Assembly (NCBI GenBank): GCA_964058845.1
Contig: CAXKVR010000211.1
Location: 1 to 64,000 of the forward strand
DNA length: 64,000 nucleotides
DNA from: Carex sylvatica
Lineage: Eukaryota; Streptophyta; Magnoliopsida; Poales; Cyperaceae
Reading direction: 5' to 3'
Each line of letters begins with the position of its first letter. Position 1 is the stretch's first letter. The notes beneath the pieces are model-generated. The model had not been told where the DNA came from, searched no databases, and saw only the letters and a program-made list of their open reading frames with translations. This document shows, piece by piece, positions 1 to 11,165 of this stretch. The position numbers and the translations under genes were made by a program.

Positions 1-270
1 TAGTTGCGCTGCGATCGAAATACTACAGAAATTGTCTAAGGTTGTAGATGGGTAAGAATTTCTAACAGACAATATTTCTTTGAGGTACAATCCACGACCT
101 TTATGCATTAATTAGAAGAAACTAAATTTCATGCAAATATTCTTATATAGAGTAAAATCTATTTGGTATTATCATTGGAAATTACTTCTTCTTTTTTTAT
201 CTTGGGAGAATGGTGGAATTAAGGAAGTAAAAAGGAGATCATGTATGTACCGGATACTGATTGAATTGGG

Positions 271-307
271 GGGGGGGGGGGGTGGGGGGGGGGGGGGGGG
301 GGGGGGG
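271..307. repeat. Poly-G tract in CNL copy 1
   Basis: A run of G interrupted by a single T. The paralogous place in copy 2 (about 29083-29088) has only a handful of G. It lies just 3' of the exon 2 donor on the minus strand, so it is inside intron 2 and would be a C-run in the transcript. Confidence 0.9.
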
Positions 308-418
308 AGTTATAAATTTGGTTTGAATGTGATGAGACTGAGCTAAACCAAAAATACATCATGACCTTTTTTATACCTGACAAGTACCTTCCAAGTTAGA
401 ACTGAAAAAGGGATGTAC

Positions 419-2463
419 CTTTGCACAAGCTCTTCAAGGCATTTCTCAGCTCTGTCCTCCATTGTCCCACCTCTACCTTTCGGGATGAATTCTTCAGCCA
501 TCCACATTCGGGTAAGGTGCCTTCCCGAAATTCTATCATCTTCAAGAAAAGCAGCAAAATAAAGAAAACATGATTTGAGATGGTCTGGCAAGTCTTCGTA
601 ACTCTTGGCTAGAATCTGCATGCACTTCTCCCCATCTTCATTTCTCCAATCCATGGTCTCCTCCACTTTGCTCCAAGCACTGTAGGTGCGATCTCTCCTT
701 GTGAGGATACCACCTAGCACAATCAATGCCAAGGGTAGCCCACCGCATTTTTTCGTTAAACTTTTGGCGATTTCCAAGAGATCACCAGGGTAGTTCTCAG
801 GTTCTATATGTTGTTGAAAAGCCCTTCTGAAGAGGAGAGCAAGACCCTCAGCGCCGGTTAGGTAATTAATTTTATGTACATCTGTATTGCAGTCAGCCGC
901 TTTAGCAACATCTAGCAATCTGGTGGTAATTATCACACGGCTCTCATTGTTCTGATCGGGTAATGCTTTTTCCAATTGCTCCCAAAAATTAATGTCCCAG
1001 ACATCATCTAGGATAATTAAGTATCTCTTGCATCTCAACAAGCTCTTGAGCTTCAGCACTAAATCACCATCTGTTATGGGTGGATTTCTATTTTTCATTT
1101 GAGGTTCAATTGAGTAAAGAATTTCTCTCCAGAGATAATTTAAATCGTACTTTTGAGAAATTGACAGCCATGCCCTACAATGGAAGTGCCTCTCCAATTC
1201 CGCACTGCATGTGGTTACAAGAATACATTGGTTACATCAAGAAAAAAACAGTCCAAAGAGAATATTTTTATTGGTCAATAAAGCGGTCCAAAGAGAATAC
1301 ATTTATTGTACAATTTTTTTTCCATGTTACAGGATTGATAAATTATCTGTATTCTTAAGAAGATTTGGACCACATAATATAAGGAGAAGACTAATTTAAT
1401 CAAGTCTTTGTATAAAAATTACCATGAAGCTAAGAAAATTACCATCTCTTAAATTCTATTAACCAAAACAGAGTAACTAATTTTTATTAAGGCGTAAATA
1501 TTACAGTTACTATTTATGGAAAAAATTATCAGAATCATATGGGTGTAGTTGAGTAAAATTTCAGTATATTTTTTCATTAAACATTTCAGTATATTTATGT
1601 GCATGTTTACAGATCGTCATAATTTAATTTTTCCCGATTCAATTAAATTACTAAACAATCCCTTTATATAACCCAGTGTTGCAAATAATGGTATGCACTC
1701 GTCAAACGGACAAAGTACTGCCAAGCGATTAATTGAGAATAATGGGGAATAATCGGCCGATTAGTCGGGAAAAGCCTTAACTGAAAAAGAAATCACAAAC
1801 TTTTATGCAATTCATATAAAAACATCAGTTAAAAAGATAGCACATGTACCTTTTGTATACTTTTTGAGCCAAGGTGGTTTTGCCGAGGCCGCCAGTGCCC
1901 ACAATCGAGAGCACCGTGCACCTTGAAATGCTGCTATCAAGCAGCTGCTTAATAATCTTGGCCTTGTCATCATCAAGGCCAACAACTTCTGGATCATCAA
2001 CCTTATCAGAAGGATCTAAATCATCAACATCATCATCGAGAGCTCCAAGCTTTTCATGAATTCCGAACTGGATTCCACGCTTCAAAATCCGATTGAGTTT
2101 TTGCGTGATACCTTCGAGCTCTTTATGCAGGCCACGCTTGTATGTTTTATAGTTTCTTGTAACATCCGTCCTCTTTCTTTTGAGCCAGTTGGAACTTTCT
2201 GGACTGGTTTGTTCAATGTTAACCCGGAAGGTATCAATGACACTATTTATTTTGTCGCCAATTTCTTTGACCTGGTTTAGCCACTCTGTTACCAATTCAC
2301 TTGTGTTTCGCTTGGAATTGGCATCTCTTAGCAAAGCATGGATCAACCGAAGTTCTTGCTGCATCTGTTCAATCTGCTCACGCACATCCTTCAGTTCTTG
2401 AGCTTTATTAGTCAAGAAATCAGCAAGCTTGCCCAACACATAGCTCACAGTTGCCTCTGCCAT
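419..2463 (-). CDS. CC-NBS-LRR immune receptor, copy 1, 3'-partial at window edge
   Basis: Two exons are visible, 1850..2463 (614 nt) and 419..1204 (786 nt), with the same lengths and splice sites as the complete paralogue at 24-31 kb (donors AG|GTACAT, acceptor ATGCAG|T). The predicted product starts MAEATVSYVLGKLADF, a Rx-type coiled-coil domain, and carries the P-loop GTGGLGKTT (residues 189-197), kinase-2 LIILDDVWD (267-275), RNBS-B SRVIITTR and GLPLAL (360-365). Proteins of this family are cytoplasmic ATP/ADP-switch receptors for pathogen effectors. The MHD motif and LRRs are absent because the third exon would lie left of position 1. RNBS-D reads CFLYFAAFLEDD where the paralogue has CFLYFAAFPEDY; the conserved proline is lost. 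The visible exons are open, so whether it is a gene or a pseudogene cannot be decided here. Confidence 0.85.
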
Positions 2464-2588
2464 GTATTTTCGATTGTGGGAAGGTCTTTCTTTCTCTCTT
2501 TTTTTTCCTCTTTTGCTGGGAGGGGGTTGAAAGTGATTTAGCTTTGTTCTTTGTTCTTGGGGATGATTAGTAGATGTACATGAGACGG

Positions 2589-2597
2589 TTATATTTA
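2589..2597 (-). promoter_or_regulatory. Candidate TATA box of CNL copy 1
   Basis: On the minus strand the word TAAATATAA lies 126 bases upstream of the ATG at 2463. The same word is kept at the same distance in front of copy 2. This is a motif match only. Confidence 0.35.
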
Positions 2598-2802
2598 GAG
2601 ACTTAGAGAGCTTGATTTAAGTTTAAATTAGACAAAAAGGAAAACATAAAGGATAAGTTAGCGTACTAACCACGGTGCACTGTAGTTAGTGTATCTTTGA
2701 AAAAGGAATGAAGAGATCATAGTTCATAGGCATCTTTCTTTGCTTTGGCTCTTCACTCACAACCTATCCCTACTCATCCAACAGTGATTAGATCTGTAAC
2801 GA

Positions 2803-2975
2803 TCAGTCACCTGACTCAAAAAAATTGAAACGGATGGCCCGGATTTGATATTAACCGGTGCCTGTTCAGGATGATGGAGAGGACAGTATTATTTGTGCTT
2901 TGAGACTCACATATACCAAGTTAAAAATGTCAATCTTGGGCCATCCGATTTAATTGTACTCAGTCAAGTAACTGA
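2803..2975. repeat. Inverted-repeat element inside a 370 bp copy-1-only segment
   Basis: TCAGTCACCTGACTC at 2803 matches the reverse complement of the bases ending at 2975 (TCAGTTACTTGACTG), with further pairing around GGATGGCCC. The whole segment of about 2790-3165 is missing from copy 2. It is a fold-back MITE remnant; which copy is ancestral is not settled. Confidence 0.55.
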
Positions 2976-3338
2976 GGGGATGTGAATTCATGGAACAGTG
3001 ATCAGTCTCCACACCTTGATTTAGGGCAATCATTCCAATTCTGCTTGTCCATGTAGTTACGCACTCTTGCAAAAGGAAATAACTTTATCAATCACATGCT
3101 AATTTTTAATATTTTATGGTGATATCACATGTAGTTACCCACTCATTCCAATTTCATTTTTTTTTTAGGGTAAAGCGATACCTTTTTATATAATGGGTAC
3201 ATGCTTTTCCATTTCTCCCACCACGCTGAGTGGAACTGTTTTTTGCGGGATTCGATACTAACTTTTCTATTTCTCCGACTATTTTGCTGGGCAAAATACC
3301 TTTTTTTTTTCGAGATTCGGTACGTGCTTTCTAATTTC

Positions 3339-3526
3339 GAAATGAAATCTGCTGAAATTCTTGAGGATTTCAGGTTCCTGAAATTTTAAATTCAATTATT
3401 TAAGTTTTTTTATACACGAATATCAAAGCAGACATAATTTTATGCACAAATTACAAAAATATATAGATGGTTGGATTGAAAATTTCAGAGTCCTGAAATC
3501 ACCGTGGATTCCACAGATTTGAACTC
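3339..3526. mobile_element. Mutator-type MITE (188 bp)
   Basis: The element is flanked by the 9-bp direct repeat TCTAATTTC (3330-3338 and 3527-3535). The paralogous segment has a single TCTAATTTC at 32104-32112, the empty site. Terminal inverted repeats run about 55 bp: GAAATGAAATCTGCTGAAAT at the left against GAGTTCAAATCTGTGGAATC reading in from the right, continuing into GATTTCAGG..CTGAAATTTT on both sides. A 9-bp target duplication and long TIRs are the Mutator-superfamily signature. It has no coding capacity. Confidence 0.85.
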
Positions 3527-4299
3527 TCTAATTTCACGCACCTTCTTTGCTTAGTGGGACCGCTTCTATGCTAATGAGTTCAATGCAAATGATGGTGTTG
3601 GACCGCTTTTCTATCATCAAACTAATATTTATTGATTTGAATATAATTAGGGTGTTGTTAACTCTTAAGTTCACTAAGCTACTCGGTGAACTCAAATCTA
3701 AAATTCGTTGAATCAGTTCTAAATGATGAATCCGAATTGTTGAAACCTGCCTATCTTACAAGTGATTCGTCTTCATATGAAAATTTTGAACATTCAAATT
3801 AATTTAGTACAAAATCAATCGGTCAAAATTAGAAAGTTAATAAATTAATTTTAATGCATTCACTTTTTGAATATTTTTTTATCGCTTAACTTTATACTAA
3901 ATTAATTCGAATGTTTAAAATTTTCACATGTAGACACATCACTGGTAAGATATGTGGGTTTCAACGGTTCGGACTTGTCATTTAAAACCGATTTGATGGG
4001 TTTTAGACTTGAGTTCATCAAAATACTTGGTGAACTTAATTAAGACATCCTAGTTCTACTCGATTAATTTTGTTATTTTATGAAAAAAAAAAAGCAAAAT
4101 ACGATAGATTTTTAGAATTGTACTTATCAATTTCTCTTGATAAGCACATCACATTCTAACTTTGTTCAAATTATACATTAGAGAATTAAACTTTTGAACT
4201 AATACTATTTTTTACTACACGTTGATGATTGGTTGTAATTTGTTTTAATTTTTTTGTTGTTTTTCATTAAGGTGTACTCACTGATAGCCACTATCAGTT

Positions 4300-5733
4300 T
4301 GAATTAATGCCCAATGAGATGAGTCATGAGTCAATTAATTAATGGCGTGTGGAATCAAATTAGAAAAGCGACGTTTTTCTACGGAAATTTAATGAATCCA
4401 ACAATACGTACATATATATTGATTGCTTAACAAAATAAGTCCTACTCCTCAACATTTAAAATGCATGGTATTAAAAATGATTGGTACCATGCAATTAATT
4501 GTCAGTAATCTAACTAGACTAACCCAATTTAATTTGGTGAATTCAATAATTAATGCAGGTTTCGCGAGTTCAAACAACATCACTCGTGAAGTAGACCGGT
4601 TTGAATGGTTTGAATTTATTTTTTGAGAATTGATAGAGTTTGGAGTTAAACTCACACTAGTTTTAATATTCAAATAGTAGTAGTATACATTCTGCAAACA
4701 AAAAAGAAATATGACTTGATATATATCCGGAATTCATCAATTAATTATAACCAACAAAATGTATGGCTTCATTGTGTTTCATTGCACATGTAAATTCTAC
4801 CATGAAATAGGCCGTTATTCTAATCTTAATTACAAGTAATGTTTACTAAAACACAAATTAATTAGTTTTCACGAACAATATGTTAGACAATTATATCAGT
4901 AATGTAATGCAGGATTTTCTATGATCAATAATTAATCAACCAAAGTTACACAACCCATGGTACTTAACTGTGGAGAATTGATGTCTTTTTTGGGCTTCTT
5001 CGGCAGAAAAAAAATTAACGGGAAATTAAATGGAACCTTGATATTTCCCTATAGCGTTGGGCTGCCACTTTTTCTCCCCAAAACCACCCACCAGTTTTCC
5101 TCTTATTTTTTCCGTCTAAGTTAAAATTGGTGAGAAAAATAAAATTCAGTCTGACTCAATTTTCATTTTCTCAAATTGCACGGCGCACTGCTTATATATA
5201 TACTTTCTTTCTGCTCAAATAATAAATACACCTTCATCAAAGAGATTTTGAAATTATATTATGAAATATATACAAGATTCTTCAACAACAACGTATCAGC
5301 ATAACACTTCTGATTTAAGAAAAAAAAAAAATTTACTAAATAATAATAAATACGGGAAATTATATTATGTTATATTATATTTATTTATTTAATTTAATTA
5401 TTTATAATTTATTAAAAAAGAAAATTGTACAGTATCAAATATTTTAGAAAGAAAAATATGATTTTCCACAATTAAACTCACGGTACGACCGAACGCTTAT
5501 TTCAGCATATTCCCCTAATTATTCATGTGCATACCTATACTCATGTGTTCCTGCTTTTCTAAAAGTGAATTCTCATTCTCATCACATCTCATTCCGTGTA
5601 ATTCCGTAACATCTGAGCAGGCCCTTCATGTGGATCGCCTTTGGAATAATGCAAGATGGGTCTTCTAAAGGTACATTTCATCCCTAAACTTGTTAATGTA
5701 GAATTATGCAATATAGAGAAGGCCTATAAGATG
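4300..5733. other. Intergenic DNA without recognised genes
   Basis: Strongly AT-rich sequence between duplication A and the MULE, with poly-A runs and an extreme A/T block near 5320-5420. I see no coding potential, TIR or paired repeat that I can support. Confidence 0.6.
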
Positions 5734-6548
5734 AATGATTTACGGCCATTTTTATTAATACCTTAAAAAAAAAAAAAAATTAACAATACCTCTGTGGGCT
5801 GTTTTTTTTTATTTATACCTGACTGCCAGACCCACAGGCGGCCCATATATTGAAGCACTGCCCCCCCCCCCCCACACACACACACACAGGCAGTTCTCTT
5901 CCTAAGCAAACCGCACCCCCCCAACGGGCGGTCCACTATGCATCCATTATCCCACCCGTGAACCCCTCCCTCCCTCTTCTCTGCCTCATTCTGAACCAAA
6001 AAGGAAAACAAAACAAAACAAAGACGAATTGCTGAGCACTCTTGATCCGTCAATTAGAAAATATATTTGTTAGTTACGACATAATTAGAAAACTAAGCAA
6101 TTCCATCAAAACCGTCTCCTCTAAGTTATAACGTATCTATTTCATCATTTTTAAAACTAATCAATTCTAAAATCATCTCCCAACAGACCGCCTATGGCAG
6201 AGGCGATCTGCTATGGTCCTGACCGCCTCTGCCACGGACGGTCCAATAGGAATGCCTATTTATTCAATTTCTCTCTCTCTCCTCCCTCCAAATTCATTAT
6301 ATCACCCACTTCAGAGTCAGATAGAAGGGAGAAAGACCTGAAGGCGATTTTCTTGGCGATTTTGGGCGATTTTCTATACGACTGCAGCTACAGGTAAATT
6401 AAATAATTTTTCAAATATTATTTTATTATTGTATAATTAGTGTATATTTGTTTTGTTGTTGAACATGATGGACAGTAGCAAAAGAGGTACTGAGGATGCC
6501 AAATGTCACTGTAAAGAAATATTTTTTTTAAAAATATTTGGTATCCAA

Positions 6549-9019
6549 TTATCTACTGAACGCCCCCCCATGCTGATCGGGATAAGAATGGAAAGATCCA
6601 CCCCAAGTGGAAGCAAGATAATCGGTACGATACATGTCAGAAACATAGTGATCCTCACAGTAGTTCCTTACTTGGCATACCGCCATTACGTGACTACAGG
6701 GTATGTGACTTAGTTGGGGTCCTTGGCATGTACAGGTTACCGCCCTGGCATCTCTGAATTTAACCATGCACTTTGAAGCCCTCTTCACAAACTCCATATT
6801 GCCATCTGGTTTGCGGCTGGTAGGAACGTATTCATTTGGATTTTGCACTTTGAATTATGTACCATCATTATCCATCGGGATCACGTTCATAGTTGCACCT
6901 TTGTCTCTGTGTTGTCTTAGTTTCTCCTCCACCCTTATTGAAAATGACTGGTTTATCCTTATTAATTATGCGGCCTTAGCATGCCGTTCTTGAAACCAGG
7001 TATTCAACTTCTAGAATGTTTCTTCTACAACTGCAGCCACAAGCAACATTTGGCTCTGTTTGAATACTGCATTCAGCGACTCGGACCCATTGGTGATCAT
7101 AATTCTCCAACGCCAATCTCCATCATGAGATTGATATATTTTTTCGTATGCTGGATCTTCGTTGACATCTCAGGGATTATTTTTGTCGACCTTCATTAAG
7201 TAGAAATTTGCATTTGGCATGTACTACAGAAAAATAAGAAATGAAATAATATAAGTAAACAATTGTACTAAAAAACCGTCTTCTAAAAATACAATAAGTA
7301 AACAATTGAAATATATATACCTTTGCAAAACTGCTAGTGATCTCTACCACCCTTTTCGGTTTTTTCTTTCTGCAATTTCGTCTAAATATTTCTAGAACTC
7401 ACTTGTCATTTCTGGTTGCCTTGAAAAAGGTTCTTCGCAATGTGTTGCATACACAACCTGTGCACACACTAGCCAGTACGTGTTGACCAACCGTAATTTT
7501 CAGGACTAAAAACATATTTTATTCCTTTGTGCTGGTCTGATATCACACAAAAAAACTTCCCTTCCCCAATCACCCTTCTTATTAAAAACTGCATAAAGAA
7601 TCCCGAGTTCTCACCATCCTCTTTCTAAACAATTGCAAAGGCCAAAGGCAACAACTGGTTCTCAACATCATATGCACATGCTATCAGTAATCTCCTCTCA
7701 TAACGGCCAGACATGAAGCATGCATCAATGCTAATAACAGGTCTGATGTATGGCACAGCTTGGATACAAGCACCAAAAGCCCATGCTATGCCCTTGAATT
7801 GCTGAGCTCCTTCTATTAGCACTCCGTCCTTATAAAAAAAGGGGTCATGCCACCTCTCATATACCGTGCCGACATTTATACTTTCCATGGCCTGGAGCAA
7901 TGGTGCCAGATAGCCGTATGAATCCTTCCAACTACCGAATATTCTGTAAACCGTAAGTTCACGACCTCTCCACAGCCTGTTATATTTTGGGGTTACATAT
8001 TTGTATTTGTGTCTGATAGTTATAGACACCGCCCTGATGCTCATAGATGAGTCCTCCTTAATGTCTTCCTCAATTGCATCGACAATTAGTGATGTCGTCA
8101 GCTGTGCATGGTCTATCGTTGTGGACGCAGACTTGCATGTATGGGATGCTTCACACTTCTTAATCATCCATGCTTCTTCTGCACCTGCAGGGGTTGCAAA
8201 AAGGAAAAACTCGCACTGCGGGTGAGTTTTACATAACACAACTAACCTTGTTCGATCCCTTTTGTGTAATTTACATTCCCAGTTGCCGTGAACATGAGTC
8301 TCATAGATTTTTTTTATAAGTTCATCTATGTTGGTATAAAGTTATCCTGGGGCAAGTTCGTCATTGTATACAACACGACGGCCAAAATAGGTAATGTCTG
8401 CCTCTTCAAAAGCTGTGGTATCGTTGAATGTGATAATCGGATGCTTATTTCTTTGACCTATAATCGGGAATTTTTCTTCCCTGGATAAACCTGGTACATT
8501 TGCATCGCAATCTGATAAATCATCGGATTCCCAAATCCCTTCGTATTCATCTCCCGTTTCCATTTCTCTTTCTGGTATTGCATCAATAGCATCAATATTA
8601 ATATCAATATCAGTTCGATTAACGGGTACCGATCCTGACTCTGGCATATTTGGATATCTTGGGATTATGGGTGTCTATCTGGGTGGTGGTGGTAACTCTT
8701 TAGTATTTTCAGAAGAGTTGTGGTACCCAAAGTTGTCATAACCAGGGCTGTAGTACCTCTGATTGTCATAAAGGAAGTGGTGGTCGTACCCCTGGTTGTC
8801 ATAAGGGGAGTGGTGGTCGTACCCCTGATTGTCATAAGGAGAGTGGTGGTGATACTCCTGGTTGTCATAACCTGAAGGTCCAGTCCCGGCCGCACTAGAA
8901 GGTCCAGCTCCAGCCTGAGGAACCCTATTTGAATATATGTCCATTACCGAGATCCCACTAGACTCAAATTGAGTGTACACAACTCTCCATAAATTCGCAT
9001 TTGTTATTGGAAACCTCAC
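6549..9019 (-). pseudogene. MULE transposase (MURA-type) pseudogene
   Basis: Reading right to left on the minus strand: an N-terminal part (9019-8675) with 11-residue repeats around NQGYDHHSPYD; an acidic segment (8647-8342); a MuDR-like region (about 8330-8160) containing VVLCKTHPQCEFFLFA; the MULE DDE-type core with ISIDACFMSGRYE and LLPLAFAIV (about 7740-7620), then CVISDQHKGI (about 7540); and a SWIM zinc finger CTCQGPQLSHIPCSHVMAVC (about 6720). Two catalytic-type aspartates are recognisable. Stops interrupt the frame right after AFAIV (near 7627) and before CVHRLCMQHIA (near 7465), and frame changes separate the blocks, so it is inactive. Confidence 0.88.
8690..8880. repeat. 33-bp tandem repeats in the MULE transposase N-terminus
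   Basis: About five units of a 33 bp motif containing GGTTGTCATAAGG and GTGGTGGTCGTACCCC. On the minus strand they encode His/Tyr/Asp-rich 11-residue repeats. They keep the reading frame, so the expansion happened while the frame was still constrained, or by chance in threes. Confidence 0.8.
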
Positions 9020-9758
9020 AAAGTAAGGTCTACCCCCCGCCCCCCTTTGTGAGTTTTCAAACTATGTAGCCAATTCTATTTCATACCTGTTGTGGTTTGT
9101 AGCAGTCTTTTTGTATATTAGCTGCTTGAGTTCCTGAAATGTGGTATTTTCATTAATCTCGAAGCCAAATGCCGCGTCTTTCGTGTAATACATGTCATCT
9201 ATACCCTTTTATAACTTGTCGCCCACATACAGTGCAACTAACATCTTTTCCTTAATAAACTACATTTAAAAAATAATTTTATAAGTATTATAGTAATTGT
9301 ACAGTAATTATAATGAGCACAATAATAAATGGCTAATTAAAAATAAAAAATTTGTTGCTACAGTACTTGTACAGTAATTCTACATTAATTATACAGTAAT
9401 CCTATAGTAATGGACTAATTAGTAATAATTAAAAAGAATTTACAAAATAATACATGTCGTTACAGGAGACGGGCGGCTGGGCGCAGCTTTTTTTTTTTTG
9501 GTTCGAAATGAGGCAGAGAAGAGGGAGGGGGGTTCACGGGTGGGATAATAGATGCATAGTGGACCACCCGTGGGGAGAGGGGGGGGGGGTTTGCTTGAGG
9601 AGAGAACCGCCTATGAGGAGGGCAGTCTGCTTCAATATATGGCCATTCTATCCCGTGGGTCTGGCGATCGGAGTATTAATAAAAAAAAAAATAGCACACA
9701 AGGGTATTGTTAAAATTTTAATTTTTCAGAATATTAATAAAAATGGCCGAAAGATTTA

Positions 9759-10480
9759 AGACCTAGATTTTAAAAGAAAAGGTAAAAAAAAGACCTAGAT
9801 TTTAGTCTATTTCCAAAATATAAAATTTCATTTTGCTGTTTTCAGAACATGTCATTGGTATGATTCCCATCCAACAGTAAAGATAAAATATAAAAAAAAA
9901 ACATGGCTCGGAAAGTAAATCGATTGATTTTGAAATTAACCTCATCAATGGACTGGATGAACTTAAAAATATCATATATAGTTCTTACTATTCAAATATT
10001 AATGTTATGTATGCATTGACTTGCAAACCATAAGAGAAGTACCTGAGGTGCAATAATTAAGTCTGACACATCCGTTTAACCTGACACGAATCTCAAAACG
10101 CCCCCTATAGTTTCTATGCATTAGCACCGGATTGAATATTTGACCTGGCTGGAATTAATCTGGGCTGTTTGTTTATTATTGCACTCCTTATGTATTTGAT
10201 GGGACACACCCACCAACCTTTCAATCGAATTAATTAATAAGGATAATAAATGTATGGATATATACACCTACCACGAAACAGAGACGAGTAATGAGTTAGA
10301 TCTAGATTTCAAAAGAAAAAATAAAACATAAGGTGAAATTTTCATATACATATTTCCAAACTCTTTAATTTATGTATTTCTGTCTCTAAATTAGATTATT
10401 TTATATTTATCCATATATATAATACATAAAAATTATAAACTCTACACTTTTTAAATTTTAAAATTACTTGCATATTTTTA
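9759..10480. other. Intergenic spacer
   Basis: AT-rich DNA between the MULE and a LINE tail. A short stretch at 10036-10145 starting GTACCTGAGGTGCAAT resembles ends of fold-back MITEs seen at 50.6-50.8 kb. No gene is seen. Confidence 0.45.
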
Positions 10481-10498
10481 ATTAACCCGTTTAGAATC

Positions 10499-10840
10499 TG
10501 TGGTGGTCTACTAGGAGCAATACACAAACTCACCTCAGGAATCTGTGGGACGCCATCTGGACAGCGGGATGCTGGGCTATTTGGAAGGAACGAAACAGGA
10601 GATTGTTCACGCAAAAACGTACTGAGATGAGAAGCTTAGCAGCAAATGAGGCACGAGAGGCATTCAATTGGTACAGGATGCTGGGATTGGGAGCCAGAGA
10701 TAATGTGGCCATGTAACTTGTATTTTATATTTGAGATGAGCTTTGTATAAATAATAGGGTAATTTAGGGACCTCTAATGTTATGTAAATAATCTTTTATA
10801 TCAATGAAATTGACAGTGTTCTCATTGTCCTTCAAAAAAA
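10499..10840 (+). mobile_element. 5'-truncated L1-type LINE (3' end)
   Basis: An open stretch from 10501 to the stop at 10714-10716 encodes the C-terminus of a plant LINE ORF2. It shows the typical LWDAIWTAGCWAIWKERNRR block and ends NWYRMLGLGARDNVAM. A short 3' UTR and an A-run follow. The copy is bracketed by an imperfect direct repeat of about 18 bp: ATTAACCCGTTTAGAATC at 10481 and ATTAACCAGTTTAGAATC at 10841. These are the marks of target-primed reverse transcription with 5' truncation. It is a dead copy. Confidence 0.9.
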
Positions 10841-11165
10841 ATTAACCAGTTTAGAATCCACTGAATTGTACGCTGCTCAAGCGTGCTGTGCCACAAAAGA
10901 TCCGAGGTACAAGAAGTCAAGCACTCACATGGAAGGAATTAATAATTCAAGGCAGACGCAGATCGATCGGAGGTGCATTAATTTTATTTTGTTTCATTAT
11001 TTTAGTTGATCAGTTGATATTTAGTTTATAGCGCACTGCCAACTGCTCATTTAATTCATTATAGTAAAACTCAAAAGGCATATCTCGAGATCTACTCAAT
11101 TCATTAATTTGCATAATTCAGTTTATTTAATCGAGGTCAGATCTATCTGCATGATTGCATCCAGC

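Larger units (their letters stand above)
1..4299. repeat. Segmental duplication A, left copy
   Basis: This block matches 28812-32919 in direct orientation, from the first base of the window to position 4299, where similarity stops at CTATCAGTTT. It spans CNL exons 2 and 1, intron 1, the promoter and about 1.8 kb upstream. Relative to the other copy it has a G-tract expansion (271-307), a 188 bp MITE (3339-3526), about 370 extra bases near 2790-3165, and about 285 bases missing from intron 1. The true left boundary is outside the window. Confidence 0.93.
5743..9749 (-). mobile_element. Mutator-like element (MULE), 4.0 kb, decayed
   Basis: The ends are inverted repeats of about 260 bp (5743-6000 and 9490-9749), both beginning CGGCCATTTTTATTAATA. 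They share blocks such as CCATATATTGAAGCA, GGTCCACTATGCAT and TTCTCTGCCTCATT. Flanks are AATGATTTA (5734-5742) and AAAGATTTA (9750-9758), a 9-bp target duplication with one mismatch, as expected for Mutator. The interior encodes a degraded transposase on the minus strand. Diverged TIRs and in-frame stops mean it cannot move by itself. Homopolymer C/G tracts sit in both TIRs. Confidence 0.9.

Noticed and set aside
131..346. Open frame with a long Gly run
   Set aside because: It is a translation of the poly-G tract in a CNL intron, with no domain on either side.
1670..1760. hAT insertion in CNL intron 1 starting at CAGTGTTGCAAATAATGG
   Set aside because: The left end looks hAT-like and GATTAATCGGCC words follow in copy 2 (30419-30590), but no right end or duplicated flank could be identified in either copy.
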